NCBI GenBank assembly: GCA_023053545.1
Contig: JAKZAN010000006.1
Location: 5,461,001 to 5,525,000 of the forward strand
Source of the DNA: Lepidurus packardi
Lineage: Eukaryota > Arthropoda > Branchiopoda > Notostraca > Triopsidae
Reading direction: 5' to 3'
DNA: 64,000 nucleotides
Shown: positions 1-17,252 of the stretch, one piece after another
Layout: each line of letters starts with the position of its first letter
Position numbering within the stretch: the first letter of the stretch is position 1
The notes under the pieces: model-generated
Database searches by the model: none
Told to the model about the DNA's origin: nothing
Seen by the model: the letters and a program-made list of their open reading frames with translations, nothing else
Program-made: the position numbers and the translations under genes

Positions 1-925
1 GATAAAGCACATCAGACGCAGAAAACACTCCACAGATTCATTCCGCCATTTTATACACTTTCTGTTTTCGTTTTAGCCCACATTCTCTCTTAGTTAAGTT
101 ACCGTGAAAATTCCGATACACTGATATTGGCAGCACCTGTCGGCACCGCAAGCCTAATCGATCCGCGTGTTAGTACACGTGCTGCCTATTAGAGGGCCAA
201 GCATACTGCGAAGTCAACTAGAAAGACAACTAAGTAGTCGACTACACAGTCGACTAGGTTGACAACTAAGTAGTCGACTGCTAAGTTTATTATGTAGTCT
301 ACTAACTAGCGGACTCCCTAATGAACTCTAGTCGACTGCTTAGTCAGCTAACCAGTGACTACTTAGTCAACTTTCTAGTTAACTTCACTTGTCGACTAGT
401 CGACTGTTGTATGCCCAAAGTCAGCCTAAAAAGTTTACTAACTAGTTCGTTCGTCTACTAATCTATTGCTTCAGAATTAAATAGCGTAGGCCATACCGAG
501 TTGTAATAAGAAAGCAATAAATCCCCTACTTAACAATCCAGCCGGAAGCGGTTGCATTTGTTTACATTCCTGCTATCAACCCAAAACCGAACCGAATGTA
601 CATATTGCAATTTAATTAACCTTCCATGAATTTTCTCCACATTTTCTGTATTTTAAGTCTTAAGAGCCAGAGTTGGATAACTTTGAACCTAAACTTTTGT
701 CTTAAATTCGTCATGATTTGGTATAATTCATTCTAGCGAGTTATTGAAGTCTATCGAAGGTTTAAGTTCGCGGTTTGCCTCCACTAGCGACATCTAGCCT
801 GCTTATCAGACGTAGTTGTGTGCTTAGTTAGTGATTTGTCATTTTGTCGTCTGGCACTTGTCAGATTTTAGTTTCTCTTTAATTAACGTTAGTTAAACTG
901 ATTTGTCAACGTAAAGTAAGCAACC
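1..925. other. Upstream region of ArfGAP2/3 with a palindromic motif cluster
   Basis: No gene is visible before the ArfGAP start codon. Bases about 190-430 are a degenerate array of TAGTCGACTA-like words; six GTCGAC hexamers fall within about 170 bp. The remainder is ordinary AT-rich sequence that should hold the promoter and 5' UTR of the plus-strand gene at 926. I see no TATA box at a convincing distance. Confidence 0.5.
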
Positions 926-3733
926 ATGGCTGACGCTAACCCCAACAAAGCCGACATCCAAGCCATTTTTCGCCGTTTACGGAGTACTGCAACCAACAAA
1001 GTAAAGAATTTATATTTTCAACAGTATTTACGTTCTGCTTCCATTTTCCCTTCACTTATTCCGTTTTTCTGCCAGACATGCTTTGATTGCGGCGCTCATA
1101 ATCCCACCTGGTCTTCAGTCACATATGGGATCTTCATTTGCATGGATTGCTCTGCAGTTCATCGCTCATTAGGCGTCCATCTGACCTTCGTGCGCTCCAC
1201 ACAGTTAGACACTTCATGGACCTGGCAGCAATTGCGAGCGATGCAAGTTGGAGGCAACGCTAATGCAGTACGAGTGTTGAAATTCAAATGAACAATAATT
1301 GTTTAACATCCCCTGCATGCTCCAATTTGCTTCTATTATTACAGGCAACGTTTTTCCGCCAACACAACTGCAACACAACAGATGCCCAGCAAAAGTACAA
1401 TTCAAGAGCGGCTCAGTTGTACAGGGACAAACTCTCGAATCAAGCCATTCAAGCCATGAAGCTGTATGGAACCCAACTACATATGGATCACGTCCAAACC
1501 GAAAGTCCCGTGCCCGAGAAAAAAGAAGTGGATTTTTTTGCTGAACACAAGGAAGAGCAGGTAAAACTCGTCTTTTCCCTTTCAAATCCATCCCAGACGA
1601 CTAAAAAAAAACGTTCCAATTTTCAGAATCTTTCCAATGGAAACCTAAACACGCCGCTTCCTGTTCTCATTCAACCCATCCAACCTATTGTTGCCGCCGA
1701 AGCGCCTGTTAATAATGGAAATAAAGAAGACGACACGTTCGGGCCCAGTGTGGACGCCATTTTAAGCAATATTGCTCCTGTAAGCTCATTTAGCCAGACT
1801 TTCGCTGAATGATTAACACTTATTATTTTTTTTATTTAGGAGCCTGTCGAGCCTAAAAAATCCCTAATTGGTCAACGCAAACCAGCTGCCAAGAAACCTG
1901 GCGTAAAAACATTGAAAAGAATTCGATATCGAACCGTTTATTTTGACTTACATTTATTTTTTAACAGATGGGAGGACGTAAAGGCTTTGGGGGAGCCACC
2001 AAAATCCAAGCTGCTGACTTTGAAGCTGGGGAGAAACAGGCCGAAAAGGCGGATCAGTACAAAGCCCAAGCTGCTGCTACAGCTGCTATGCCGGCTTCCG
2101 AAGAACCCAAAGTAAAATCATAGAAATTTTAAAAAAATCGTAATTTTAATCCGGTTTTTGTAGACTACTTCGTTAAGTTTGGCCTACCAAGATCTTAGCA
2201 TCGGGGTTTCCAAGATGCCAACCAATATTGATCCTAAGAAGGCACAAGCGATGGAGAGGTTAGGCATGGCTGCCAATTCTGGTCAAAGGTAATCTTCAAT
2301 TCTTTGAAAATTCTTGGAAATATTCTTGAAATTTCATGACTTTCAAGTGTTTAATGGGTTTTGTATGTCTAGGTCTATAAGTCATTCCGCGATGTCCGAT
2401 ATGCGGATCATTGAACAGCAACAAAGCCAGCCCGTGACTGCCAAAACGTCTGCTTATGAGGAACGCAAGAATGACTACGAAGATTCGTTTAGTTCGTAAG
2501 ATTTGATCTTCTTCACACTTTTTGACAGAAACAAGCTTCAAATCCATGAAGATTTGTTATAAAAAAGGAATGAATTTAACATTAACTTTGTGTTGATGTG
2601 TTTGGAGTTAATAAGAATGGTCTTAGGTTCAGTCGCAGTTCTGGATTGGATGAGTTGTTATCGTCGTCGAAGAAAGGTTCCAGTAAGGCGGATTCTTGGG
2701 AAATCGTGGCCGAACCTGCCCGACCTTCACCTTCCAGTTACGCGGCTAGAGTACCAGCCGTTCCTGCCTCCAGTGCCAGTACCAACGACGCCCAACGCAA
2801 GTTTGGGAATGCCAAAGCTATCTCCTCGGATCAGTTCTTCCATGATTCCGGTGCCGTTGATGTAAGCATGAATACCCCGTAAAATTGCATGAATTCCCCG
2901 TAAAAACGCTATTTTCATGTATCTAATCTTTCTTAACATCCACGGAAATATTCAGTTTTATATGGAGTGTACTTTGTTGTGTGTTCCTATATTTAATTTG
3001 TACTTTATACTCAACTTAAGAAGGTTTTCTGAAGCATTGACAGGTATCCGCCAATCCCTAAGCGTTTCTGAAAGAGAATAGGGCCAGGGGGAGGAGCCTA
3101 ATGGCTAAAAAAAACAATAATACTGATATTTCAATTAATATTCATGTTAGAGATAGGAAATTCGATGACAAACTTAATAATTTACTATCCTTTATATCGC
3201 AGGTGCATTAGTTTTGGAAGGTTTAAGTATTAATTCCGAATGCGAGTCAATAATTCATATTTTTTTTTTCTTTGTTTACAGTATGAAAGACGCCAAAACA
3301 TGACTCGTTTCCAGAATTCTTCATCAATCTCGTCGGCTGATTATTTTAGCACTGGAGAGCCACGCGCTGCAACCAGGACTGGAAGTTCGCGTAATAACAA
3401 CAGCGCTAATTACGCCATGAATGCACCCGATTTGGATGACGTCAAGGAAAGCGTGCGCCAGGGCGTGACCAAAGTGGCTTCGAAAATTTCCAATTTATCC
3501 ACCGGAGTGGCTGCTTATCTACATGTAAGCTTTTCATTGTTGCTCTCCCTCTTTCTCGACCTTTTCCTACTAAATCTCAGTCCAACGATATTTCAGTGTT
3601 GGCAATTTTTACATTATTGGAACTTGCTTAAATTCTTTAAACTTCCTTTTGGAAACCCTATAACCTTTCAATCTTATAGCGTTCGATATTATTTTTAAAA
3701 AATTTCATTGTTTAGGAGCATTATGGAGTATGA
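926..3733 (+). CDS. ArfGAP3: ADP-ribosylation factor GTPase-activating protein 2/3
   Basis: Stimulates GTP hydrolysis on Arf1 at the Golgi and takes part in COPI vesicle coat cycling. Eleven exons: 926-1000, 1076-1267, 1345-1560, 1627-1779, 1840-1902, 1968-2111, 2164-2288, 2373-2495, 2627-2861, 3282-3524, 3716-3733. They sum to 1587 nt, or 528 aa, close to the 516-521 aa of the human ArfGAP2 and ArfGAP3 proteins. The ArfGAP zinc finger is C27-x2-C30-x16-C47-x2-C50, followed by the catalytic arginine R55 in VHRSLGVHL. The middle carries the Glo3-type motif (MERLGM, then [10 protein letters not shown] and IIEQ), which separates ArfGAP2/3 from ArfGAP1. The start ATG lies in ACCATGG. The last exon encodes only EHYGV and is the least certain. 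Invertebrates usually have one gene for both vertebrate paralogues, so 2 versus 3 cannot be decided. Confidence 0.93.
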
Positions 3734-5028
3734 ATCGTTATGGGAAGAAGCTCTAAAGAAAATTTGGAAAATTCCTGGTGGTTGGGGGTTATCAATGCGT
3801 TTGCACCGTACGGCTGGTTTAAGCTCTAAAAAATTGTAGTTTTAGGCAGATGTCCACCGATTCGTTATTTCGTGAAAGTATCAGATTTTAACATTTTTTT
3901 GGCAAATGGCAATGTTTTTCATGGGGGGTGTACGGAAATACACAGATTCTGTTTCTCGCAATGGATGAAAAGTATTATTTTTAGTTTGTTTCGTTTTGCT
4001 TTTCGAACAAAAATGCCATGAACAATTGGTTGGGGAGGGGCTAAAAACAACAGAAGCGACAAATGACAAGACTAACTTGAACCATATTGTAAGGTAAACA
4101 TACCGACGCCATGCAAATCGGGCAACCAAACAAAAAACGCTTTTGACTACGACGTTGTCCAGTCAACTTTGAGAACCCTAACTGTTTCACTTTTTACACA
4201 TTATGTCTTACCCTTACATAGTTAGGAACCACACTACTAAATGCTATAAATTGAACAGAAGTAGAAAAGCGCATTTAAAAAAAAAAAAGAAAACTAACAT
4301 TTGTTTGCTTTATGCTGTGAGGGGAAATGACAGATGGCGCTTGTCGCCGTTTGGGGACATCTTTGGTTTCACATTCGAGAATCTTTGTTCTTGCTTTTAA
4401 TTAGGTAGCTGCCCACACTTGTTTTGACGGAAGAAATGGGGAGTTTAGGAGACTTTGTACTTAGCAATAACGTCCGTGGTCCTTAGCTTGGCGGAATGGC
4501 AGTGAGAATAAAAACATAATTTTACAGTACAAAATAATAATAATAAATGAATTAAAATGACTCAAATAATCCATAGAGATTTCAATTAAAGTTTAGAAAT
4601 CAACGGAATACGGCCAATAGGGAATTTTTGTTTAAGGATTACGCACACTTTGTAAACGATGACTTGCATGAAAAAGGATGAGGCCGCACGTACGAACAAT
4701 TGTTGCCACACAATGGGAATTAAAAACAAATAGAAAGAATGGATTAGAGTGGATATTTTCGGCCGCTAGGAGCCAGGACACTCGCCGGCATCACCGGAAG
4801 TCAACGGAGACAGAAACCATTCAGAACGTGTGCGCATGCGCTCCACTTGTCTTTCATACACCTATAAACCATTTGTACACATAAATATAACTCCACACGG
4901 TTAAATTCACTTCAAGATACGTAAAAGCCCCTTTACAAGAGCTTCTTTAATGAGTTTGGCTCAAACATCCTAACGGTTTTCCGCCAAATTTCAAATTTGA
5001 AGCTAACGGTCAAAAAGCTTTTAGGCTC
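3734..5028. other. Convergent intergenic region between ArfGAP and the RhoGAP gene
   Basis: Holds the 3' UTRs of the plus-strand ArfGAP gene and the minus-strand RhoGAP gene. A minus-strand ATTAAA near 4945 (TTTAAT on the plus strand) would suit RhoGAP polyadenylation. I see no conserved coding sequence; the open frames present have no recognisable content. Confidence 0.5.
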
Positions 5029-7211
5029 TTAACTTTCTCGATTTAGAACCCACCATTTTGAAACTTGGCCGAGATCGTAAGACTAAAGAGCTCATTTTCT
5101 GACGCTGTTTTCATAACATTAACACTTAACGAAAGAAAACATGATAAAATAAATACAAAATGGAACTTACCATGGGAATTAGACTCAGAGATTTCGCTTC
5201 TGGGGGACTGTGCCTTCTATTGGCATGGCAGGAAGAACACCCAGGGTCAATTAACGATCCCAAACTGGCTGGAGGACTTAGATTCTAATTTCCAAGATTA
5301 AAAAAAAAAAACATAAATAACATATTTGAACAATTACTGACGGTTAAAACTCACTCCTAATCGTTCCCTTCCTTCAAGACTAACACTGAGACGAACAGCA
5401 TGATCCAAACTTAACGTATCGCCCAAAATACACAGAGATTGACAATTTGATTCTTTGTTCAAATGATGACCTATAAGAAAACACTATAAATTTCATGTTA
5501 CCATCTTTCTTTCAGTCATAAAATTATAAAAAAATAGAAAATAAATATGGAAACATAAAAAAAGGAATTAGATTTAGAATCTTAAAGATCCCAGGCAATA
5601 CACAGTAATAATACCTAAAGGAGAACAGTGTACTAATGTAGATTCTGCCTCGAAAAATAAAGGACCCAGAGAAGTAGCCGAAAGACAAGTTTGACCTGAA
5701 TTAACCCGCAAAAAACAAGCAAAAATAAACCAAGAAAATTATGGAAAATTAGTACGGAAAGTTCTTTCTAAAAAATCTGCAGAAATAATTTTTTGAAATA
5801 TTTTTTTTTTTTACTTATCCATCGTCCATCCATACGAAAAATGTTGCCAGTCCACTTGGCGTAGTACATGTAACACTCTTTCGTGAACAACTGTCTTGAT
5901 CCGAACTGATCAATCAAGAACTTCATGATACGTGTTGCAGCCTATTAGACAAAATAAAACTCGTTAAAATTCTGACAAAATTTTCATTCATTATATTCAG
6001 AAATAATTCACTATATTCAGAAATTTACCTCGATCTCCTCCTACGATTGTCAACCAGTCGTGGGGAGAAAGAGGAGAGGATTGTAGGGAAGGTTAAAAAG
6101 GGTGTTAGAGAGAGAAAGTAAAAGATTTTTTGCTTAGAAAACAAGTTTCAATCCCCCAAAATTGTAAAAAAATAAATAATTGTAAGTACCTTGAAACGAT
6201 GAACGTCATCTAAAGTGGCTTGTTTGCCATGGGCTATGCACCCATGGAAGACGGAAGGGGCGACGGACACGCCCAATGCCTCTGACGTCATCCCAGTATT
6301 CTGCTGAGCCGAGGCCAGGGCGATACTCCGGAAAGTACCCACTAATAAGACGAGTAATTGTTGTCGACACAACGGAAGCCCGGAAAGGACCCTACAAACG
6401 GGAGAAAGTAAATACTATTTTCACAAATTTGTAGGAGTACTTGTAATTTAATTTTAAAACAGATTTTGAGCATCTACTTAGATTTTTGTTTTCTTTTTTT
6501 TAACGGATTTTGAGCATGTACTAATAGTGCGTTCCACTTTATTGCATTATTTTTTGGTGCATTTGACATTTACTTGAAAACTTGTTCCCTTTGGAGATCG
6601 ACTTCAGAGGGCGATTGACAGTCGCTCAAAATGTGGAATAACTTATTCTCTGCTTCGAGTCCCAAAACGCCTTCAGGTAGTTTGCGGAGGAATTTCTTAA
6701 TGACGGAGGCGATGGTATGAACACTATAATTGGCAATGTTGACCAAGCGTCCGCATTGTAAAGAGTGAATCAGCTTTTTCATATTGGCTTGATGACCAGG
6801 AGCGCGGAATACATCTTTTTTATATGGACCTTCTTTGTTTAACTTCAAAATTAACACCTGAAATAGTGAAATGTAGCAAATTAACATTTCTTTTGAATAA
6901 TTTCCGCATCCCCGTCTTTCAACGCAGTAACAAAAGGTATTGAATGTAAATAAGATGATTAGAAGGTGAAATAAACAACGTTTTGTTACCAATAACGGGC
7001 TTGGAATGTCAGGCTTGCAGACTTGATCCAAAGGAACTCCGAATTTGACCCTTTCAGAAAGAATGGAAAGAAGATAAATGAGGTTTACGAAAGGAATTAG
7101 ACGTTCAATTTTTTACTTTTCCATTCGGAGGGGGTAAGGATGCCTGCCATGGCCACAAGAACTGAGTGCAACCGCTCGGCGCTGCATTTTGGACGTCCAA
7201 GATGAGTTCAT
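5029..7211 (-). CDS. Small RhoGAP-domain protein, ARHGAP20/TAGAP-like
   Basis: Predicted GTPase-activating protein for Rho-family GTPases. Exons in reading order: 7117-7211, 6990-7050, 6574-6857, 6190-6391, 5815-5941, 5615-5695, 5355-5470, 5171-5284, 5029-5082; all junctions are GT-AG and in phase, giving 377 aa. The RhoGAP domain spans about residues 34-230. It opens with KFGVPLDQVCKPDIPSPLL, has the arginine-finger loop KDVFRAPGHQ (R70), then FLRKLPEGVLG and MTSEALGVSVAPSVF. The wording resembles the ARHGAP20/TAGAP branch. The C-terminal tail (about 230-377) is Ser/Pro-rich and unrecognised. The start at 7211 is the first in-frame ATG after a stop, but an upstream exon with PH or Ras-association domains, as in ARHGAP20, cannot be excluded. 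The last exon (SYDLGQVSKWWVLNRES) is plausible but weaker than the others. Confidence 0.75.
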
Positions 7212-8037
7212 TTCATGCTTCCCACTTAGTAAGTAGGTACGGAAAGTAGTTGCGTGACCATAATGTCATAATTTCAGGTGATGTGTTGATTTCACTTCAC
7301 TTGAATCTATGAGAGAGAAAGCTCTTGAAAGCGAGGGTTTTTTCACTACAAAAACGTGTAAGAATGTGGGAAACTTTCAGAGTCACGGATGTGGAAGCTG
7401 TCGAGAGAAAACGATAGGAAGTGCATATATAGGGGCTGATAAGTGATATAAGGGCTTAAAACGTGAGTGAAAACTTTGACTAATCCTTACTTTTGATAAA
7501 CTGAAATTTGATAGATAAGCTTAGCAATTTAAGCCGATAAAAACCGAGGCAATTTAAGCCGACATTTTTTTTTCTTCACGATAACAAATTAGTTTGACGC
7601 TAGTGACCCACAAATTCCGCTTAGAATCCTGCCCAGACTGTCTAGCACCACGCAATATATTACAAATCGCACCAGAACTCGATCCGATACTGTGATGCGT
7701 TCCTTAAAGCCACTACCATCTATTGGATACCTTTCCAAAAGCTTGGAAAGGATATCCTGTAGGATAGCTTGCCTAACAAACCGCGAACTGGACGAAGGCA
7801 AAAGCTAGTGGTCTTAATTGTGCCTAGAAATGAATAAAAACTTTTTAAAATAGTCCTGTAAAAAAAATATATTTAATTTAATTAAAGCTCTACAGGAGAT
7901 ATAAAGGTATTAAAATACACAAGAATTCTCCGCTGATTGGATTTCACGATCCGTGAATCGGTGTTCGCGGTCCCCAATGCGCAATGCCGGCTTGTATTTT
8001 GATTTGGTTGTTTACGTACGCAGTTTAGCTTCAAATA
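7212..8037. other. Divergent promoter region between RhoGAP (-) and DDX41 (+)
   Basis: About 0.8 kb separates two divergent start codons. No TATA box stands out at either end. A 70-codon minus-strand frame at 7589-7801 has no recognisable content. The sequence just before the DDX41 ATG (TTTACGTACGCAG, then about 14 bases) looks like a 3' splice site, so DDX41 may have a 5' UTR intron. Confidence 0.4.
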
Positions 8038-11073
<3,036 letters not shown>

Positions 11074-11345
11074 CTTGTTTTGGGCTTCCTGTTTCCTTTT
11101 CCACCCCCTTTTTGTATGTACAATACAAGATTACAGCAAAAATTCGCTTCAAGTGTTATCTCCAATTACTTGGCACAAAACCTTTGACATATTGACGTAA
11201 TTAAACCTTCGGAGCCTCCCTAGAGTACCATACTTCCCTAATTACATTCCTATAAAAAGTATTAAAGGTTCAAAGATCCGATCTTGAGAAATCTGGCGAA
11301 ATTTTGTCGCATTTATTTCACTAATATATTATTGTATTATATAAT

Positions 11346-11351
11346 AATAAA
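11346..11351 (+). terminator. Candidate polyadenylation signal of DDX41
   Basis: AATAAA about 270 bp past the DDX41 stop codon, in a very AT-rich stretch. It is the first perfect hexamer I see downstream on the coding strand. Confidence 0.45.
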
Positions 11352-11893
11352 TTTGTAATATATTATCATATTATTTCATTACTAGCCTGTATAGTATTCC
11401 AAGAACGGTTAACTGAATTTCAAATATGAATAGCTTTTTTGGGCGCATTTTTAATATTAACTTTACGGTATGACGTCACGACAGGCTTATGGTGTGTCTT
11501 CGGCACTTGTTACCATGGTTACTGTGTATCCGTGCTTAAGTCCAGCTGCGACGCAAATTTATTTATTTAATACCTTAATTAGAGTCAAATGCATGTTGAA
11601 AAGAAACATATAAATATAAATTAGATCGATTTCTCTATTTTACATTACTAAACCTATTTAATTTATTCTATTCATGAAGTTTGGACGTTTTTTAACCTGG
11701 CTAATTTATTTGAAAGCCAATTGACTCTAACCATATCTAAACTGGTTCCTGAAGACATCTAAGGGATTACTGTCGGAATCATTCAGAATTCCAAGAATAG
11801 CAGGAAAGAAAGTAAATCCGAATCGAATCGAGCTACCGTCTTCACATCCACTCAGAGCTTTAGCTTGACATGTTTTACACAACGAAACAAAAC

Positions 11894-11899
11894 TTTATT
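11894..11899 (-). terminator. Candidate polyadenylation signal of DESI2
   Basis: TTTATT on the plus strand reads AATAAA on the DESI2 strand, about 620 bp past its stop codon. No other perfect hexamer stood out nearer the stop. Confidence 0.35.
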
Positions 11900-12522
11900 T
11901 TCATGTTAACAATATCAAATTATTCACAATGCTCATACAGGTTAGAACGCTCTTGGCTGTCAAGTAAAAAGCTCCTAGCCGCGTACCTTCGCTTATAACT
12001 TCCACCCTAAGAAAGTAGAATAGAGCTTAGAAGACTAGTTAATGATCAGAACGCAAAGGGGGGAAAAGGTGGAGGACCAGAAAGCCTCGTGTTCTTTTGT
12101 TGTTGTTTATGTTATGCTGCATTGAAATTAGGGATTTCTAACTCGAGGAAAGTGGTCCAAAAAACCCGGTCTACTACACGGAGGACATAAAAAGGCACTG
12201 AGAACATTTTTTGGCCTTTGATAAGTGGTACACAGTCGAAGATCAAACTAATACACTCAATTTTTTAAAGATATCGTGGCAGTTTTTTTGTTTAAGATCC
12301 CATCCTCTCTAAGTTCAAACACATGGTTTCGTGTTTTTTTTTTTTTTTTTTAGATTTTTGGAGGGCAGTACTTTTTTAAATGTATCTTTTATCTTTTACT
12401 GGATGGACGAACGTTGTCATGTAGAAAAACATTCCATCTTCACACAGACATGCTTTTTTTTAAAAAAAACAACAACAAGAAGAATATGTCGCAGGATCAA
12501 GAAGGAAAAAAGCGTGCCTATG

Positions 12523-13575
12523 CTAAGATTGGTGGGCGTGGCGTCTGCTATCTTCTTCCGTGGGAGTTTGCGGGTGAAGACTGGCATTATGTGATCTCTG
12601 GTCGATGGATTCTTGCAGGGCCATGGGCGTGAGCCATTCTTTTGGCAAACAACGCTCCAAAAACGGAACACACGTACTCATGTACGCCAAACGGTTCACC
12701 CAAGTAGGAATATCCTTCCCACAAAGCGTCTATGACAGAACCGCGAATTAGAACCTTATTCTTCTGAATTTTCATTATTTTTTGGGGGCAAAAAAAAAAA
12801 AAAAAGAAAGAAAAAAAAAATTCTTAAAAAATATTGTCACCAATGAGAGAGAGCCTGCGAAGTGATTGCAGTTTCGACTCATCAAGTGGTATTGGTCGCC
12901 CCGAAACTCTTTTCCCAGTTCCGAAACGATGCTCTTGACGTCAGATTCTATGAAATCTGTATAACCCATATGGATAGATTGCCTGCAAAGTGCAAGTACA
13001 AGGTTTCTGATAAGATCTTTCTTTTCTTTTTTTATATGTATTCTTTGTTTTTTTATATATATTTTGGGGGATTGTATAGTTACTTGAACTTGAATTGTGT
13101 TCCTAAATCTTCTGCGTCTCTTGGCTGGATCTCGAATATGCCAGTAAACTGAAACGGATGTCCTCCGTACGCATATTCTATAGAGATAAAGATTCGTTAA
13201 CAATTCGCTAAAAACTCGTTTTTTTTCCAAATTTTGTGAACCTTTTATTACACAATTTTGGAAGTTTTATACTTTTGAACTAATTACGAGCTTTTCCATG
13301 TTTTATATCAGTTGATTGTTTACCTGTTCCATAAATTTCAATGCCAGAATGAAAGACTCCCAAACCAATGGAGGACGTATACTCGTTAATCCAATACTAG
13401 TCGAAAAATCGAGTTTAGTGAGTTTATAACAATTTAAATGAGAGGAATTTACCATGTCATAAACGTTCAAAATGACTGGTTCTCTAGTCATGATGGGTGC
13501 TAGATCTTCGTCCATATACTTGTAACCCAAGCATCCAAGTAAGCCAGCCGAACAAAAGGGCTTTTCAGACGACAT
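12523..13575 (-). CDS. DESI2: PPPDE peptidase, DESI2 family (deubiquitinase/deSUMOylase-like)
   Basis: Cysteine peptidase of the PPPDE fold; vertebrate DESI2 has been reported to act on ubiquitin and SUMO conjugates. Exons in reading order: 13453-13575, 13324-13396, 13084-13177, 12841-12982, 12523-12729, giving 212 aa. The catalytic pair is H57 (in [11 protein letters not shown]) and C135 (in MSRNCNHF), 78 residues apart, as in human DESI2. Other family blocks are [32 protein letters not shown] and [18 protein letters not shown]. The protein starts about 27 residues upstream of the human start with an extension rich in small residues. I chose the ATG at 13575; the codon before it that extends the frame is TTG. 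The C-terminal tail is short and polar. Confidence 0.93.
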
Positions 13576-15223
13576 GAACAATAACTTAATACAACGTACT
13601 GTACATACACATATATATAGGAAATGCAGTGATAAGTTAAAGAGGAACTTTTAGCTGATTAGCTTTTTGTTGTTTAATTTCGGCAGGACAACATTTTTGC
13701 ACTACAAGAATCCGGAAATGTAAATATCTAACTAGAGTCTCGCCAACTTCCTACGCTAAGATACGAAAACAAATTATCACCCAGTTCGAAATCGATTGTT
13801 TTAGATCGGGAACAAGCTTATATATCGATTATTAAACTCACCAAGCATGACATCGAAGTTTGCCCTAGGTATCAATATGTCCCTGCTATCAAGTTTTAAA
13901 ATCGATTACTTTTTACCGTAAATTCGTGCCTATAATTACGTGTTTTTGCAATAAACAATGAGATTATTGACGTAAACTGGTATAGGATGTGTAGATGTAT
14001 CGAACGAGAGGAAATTTAGGAGGGAAGCTGGCATTAAATCAACAAACTTAACGTCGTTCTGCGACAGCTCTGATCTCTTTCAAGCTTCATACATAATGCA
14101 AGTGCTTGTCTGGCATACAATAGAACTTAGAAGTCACAACCGGAATGGAATACCGTTTATTGAAATAACCAATGATAAAAGAAAGTCCTTACGTTCCTTT
14201 TCGTTTAATCCGTGTAAAACCAGTTTTATTTCAAATCAAAACCAAACTACTGATTTACACAAACAATTTATTGTTATTGGGATACATAGTAATTTGTTCA
14301 TATTGTAATTGTATCTTTTTTGGACTTTTTCTGTAATTTTATACCTTCGGAACACAGAAAGAAAAATCCATGCGGCAAACACGAAATTGCAGAAGATAAT
14401 AAAAAAAACCCATTCATCCATTTAAGGGAATGTTGATTGACATAAAAAGGAGAACTTGCTCATCCAAAACCGACAGGAGAAATAGACTGTAAATTAAAAA
14501 CCTGGGCTTCGGTATCAGTTTTCTTTTTGTAATCAAAGGTGTTTTTGAACCACAAGAAAGAAAAAAGGGAAAGTCTGATACATTTTTCCTTTTTTTTAAT
14601 GGCAGGGGGGCGAAAATGTCGGTCACGAAAAAAAAAAAATGAACTTTTTTTTCTGTTTTCAAAAGGACACCAGTGTTAAATAACCCAAATCATTCTCTTC
14701 TCTTTTCGGCTTTCATGTGGGGACTAATCGAACGCGCATATCAAGAAATGCAAAATCCACTTGGGAAAATTCAAAACCAGGGCCAATTGTGTTGTTGCTT
14801 CCATTCTGCCTACAAAAACCGTCTTCCACTGCACGAGTTACATTTTCTTGCTTGCTTGAAATTGCCCCCCACAACAAAAAACCTCTTACCCGCGGTCCCC
14901 CCCTTCCCCCTTTGCAAAAAAAAAAAAACGAAAAAATGTTCTGAATTTGATTTCTAACTATGAATTAAAACCCTTACACCCATCGCGTGAAAAATTTGGC
15001 CCTCAAACTGTCTTTCTCACATACAACTCGTTCCCACACCGTTTCGAAAAAGGTCCAAGAATTCATCAAGTCCAGCCAAAGTCGCAGGTAATGCACGCAC
15101 ACACTTCAAGTTACGATCGGCCCCCCTTGTCATGGTCACGACACTGGGCATTTTTTTGAGGGGTTGAGGTCGAGACAAGACATGGCAGAACCTGTCGACA
15201 TGAACTCTGACTCGACAAACTCT
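13576..15223. other. Spacer between calmodulin 3' end and DESI2 promoter
   Basis: Both flanking genes run on the minus strand, so this holds the calmodulin 3' UTR and the DESI2 promoter. Minus-strand AATAAA hexamers occur at 14225-14230 and near 14265, which would give calmodulin a 3' UTR of about 1 kb. The rest is AT-rich with homopolymer runs; no gene is seen. Confidence 0.45.
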
Positions 15224-16800
<1,577 letters not shown>

Positions 16801-17244
16801 TTTTGATATTTGGAGATGAAAAAGTTATCCAGGAAAAAGGGAGCTCTCACACAACCCAACTGGCACCAACAAGCCTGACAAACTGAACACAGAACCGACC
16901 AAGCCAACGAGTCCGTCGACTGTTGGGGAGGTGGGCGAAGGAGGGGTTTGTGTGTGGCAGAGGTCCCGAATCCGCTCAAGGTAGCAACGCAACACTACTG
17001 CTCCGCCCTGCGGATTTTACCCAGTTTGGCGCTCGCCTGTTTGAACAATGAATTCCAAAGTGGTGGTGGGGGGGGGAATGGACAAAAAGCCACGCGCTAA
17101 TATTTGCAAGTGAGTTACGCAAGAGCCAAAGCACTAGGTTTTCGCACTTGTAGCTGGAATACAAGGATTCACACACAAACGCTGCAGCTCGTTGCGAAAA
17201 GCTGTCACTCGAGGAACTAAATCGTGAGCGCGGATGAACACCGG

Positions 17245-17252
17245 CTTTATAC
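17245..17252 (-). promoter_or_regulatory. Candidate TATA box of calmodulin
   Basis: The minus strand reads TGTATAAAGCC about 450 bp upstream of the calmodulin ATG. A start of transcription 25-35 bp further on would give a 5' UTR of about 415 nt. This is the only TATA element upstream of the gene in the right orientation that I noticed. Confidence 0.45.

Larger units (their letters stand above)
11074..12522. other. Convergent intergenic region DDX41-DESI2
   Basis: About 1.45 kb shared by two 3' ends. A minus-strand AATAAA (TTTATT at 11894-11899) could end the DESI2 transcript with a UTR of roughly 0.6 kb. TGACGTCA, a perfect CRE/ATF half-site pair, lies near 11471. No further coding sequence is recognised. 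Confidence 0.45.

Noticed and set aside
5065..5301. Plus-strand frame between ArfGAP and RhoGAP
   Set aside because: It is the antisense of two in-phase RhoGAP exons (5029-5082, 5171-5284) that have good splice sites on the minus strand.
7589..7801. 70-codon minus-strand frame upstream of RhoGAP
   Set aside because: No recognisable content, starts and ends without splice or promoter context.
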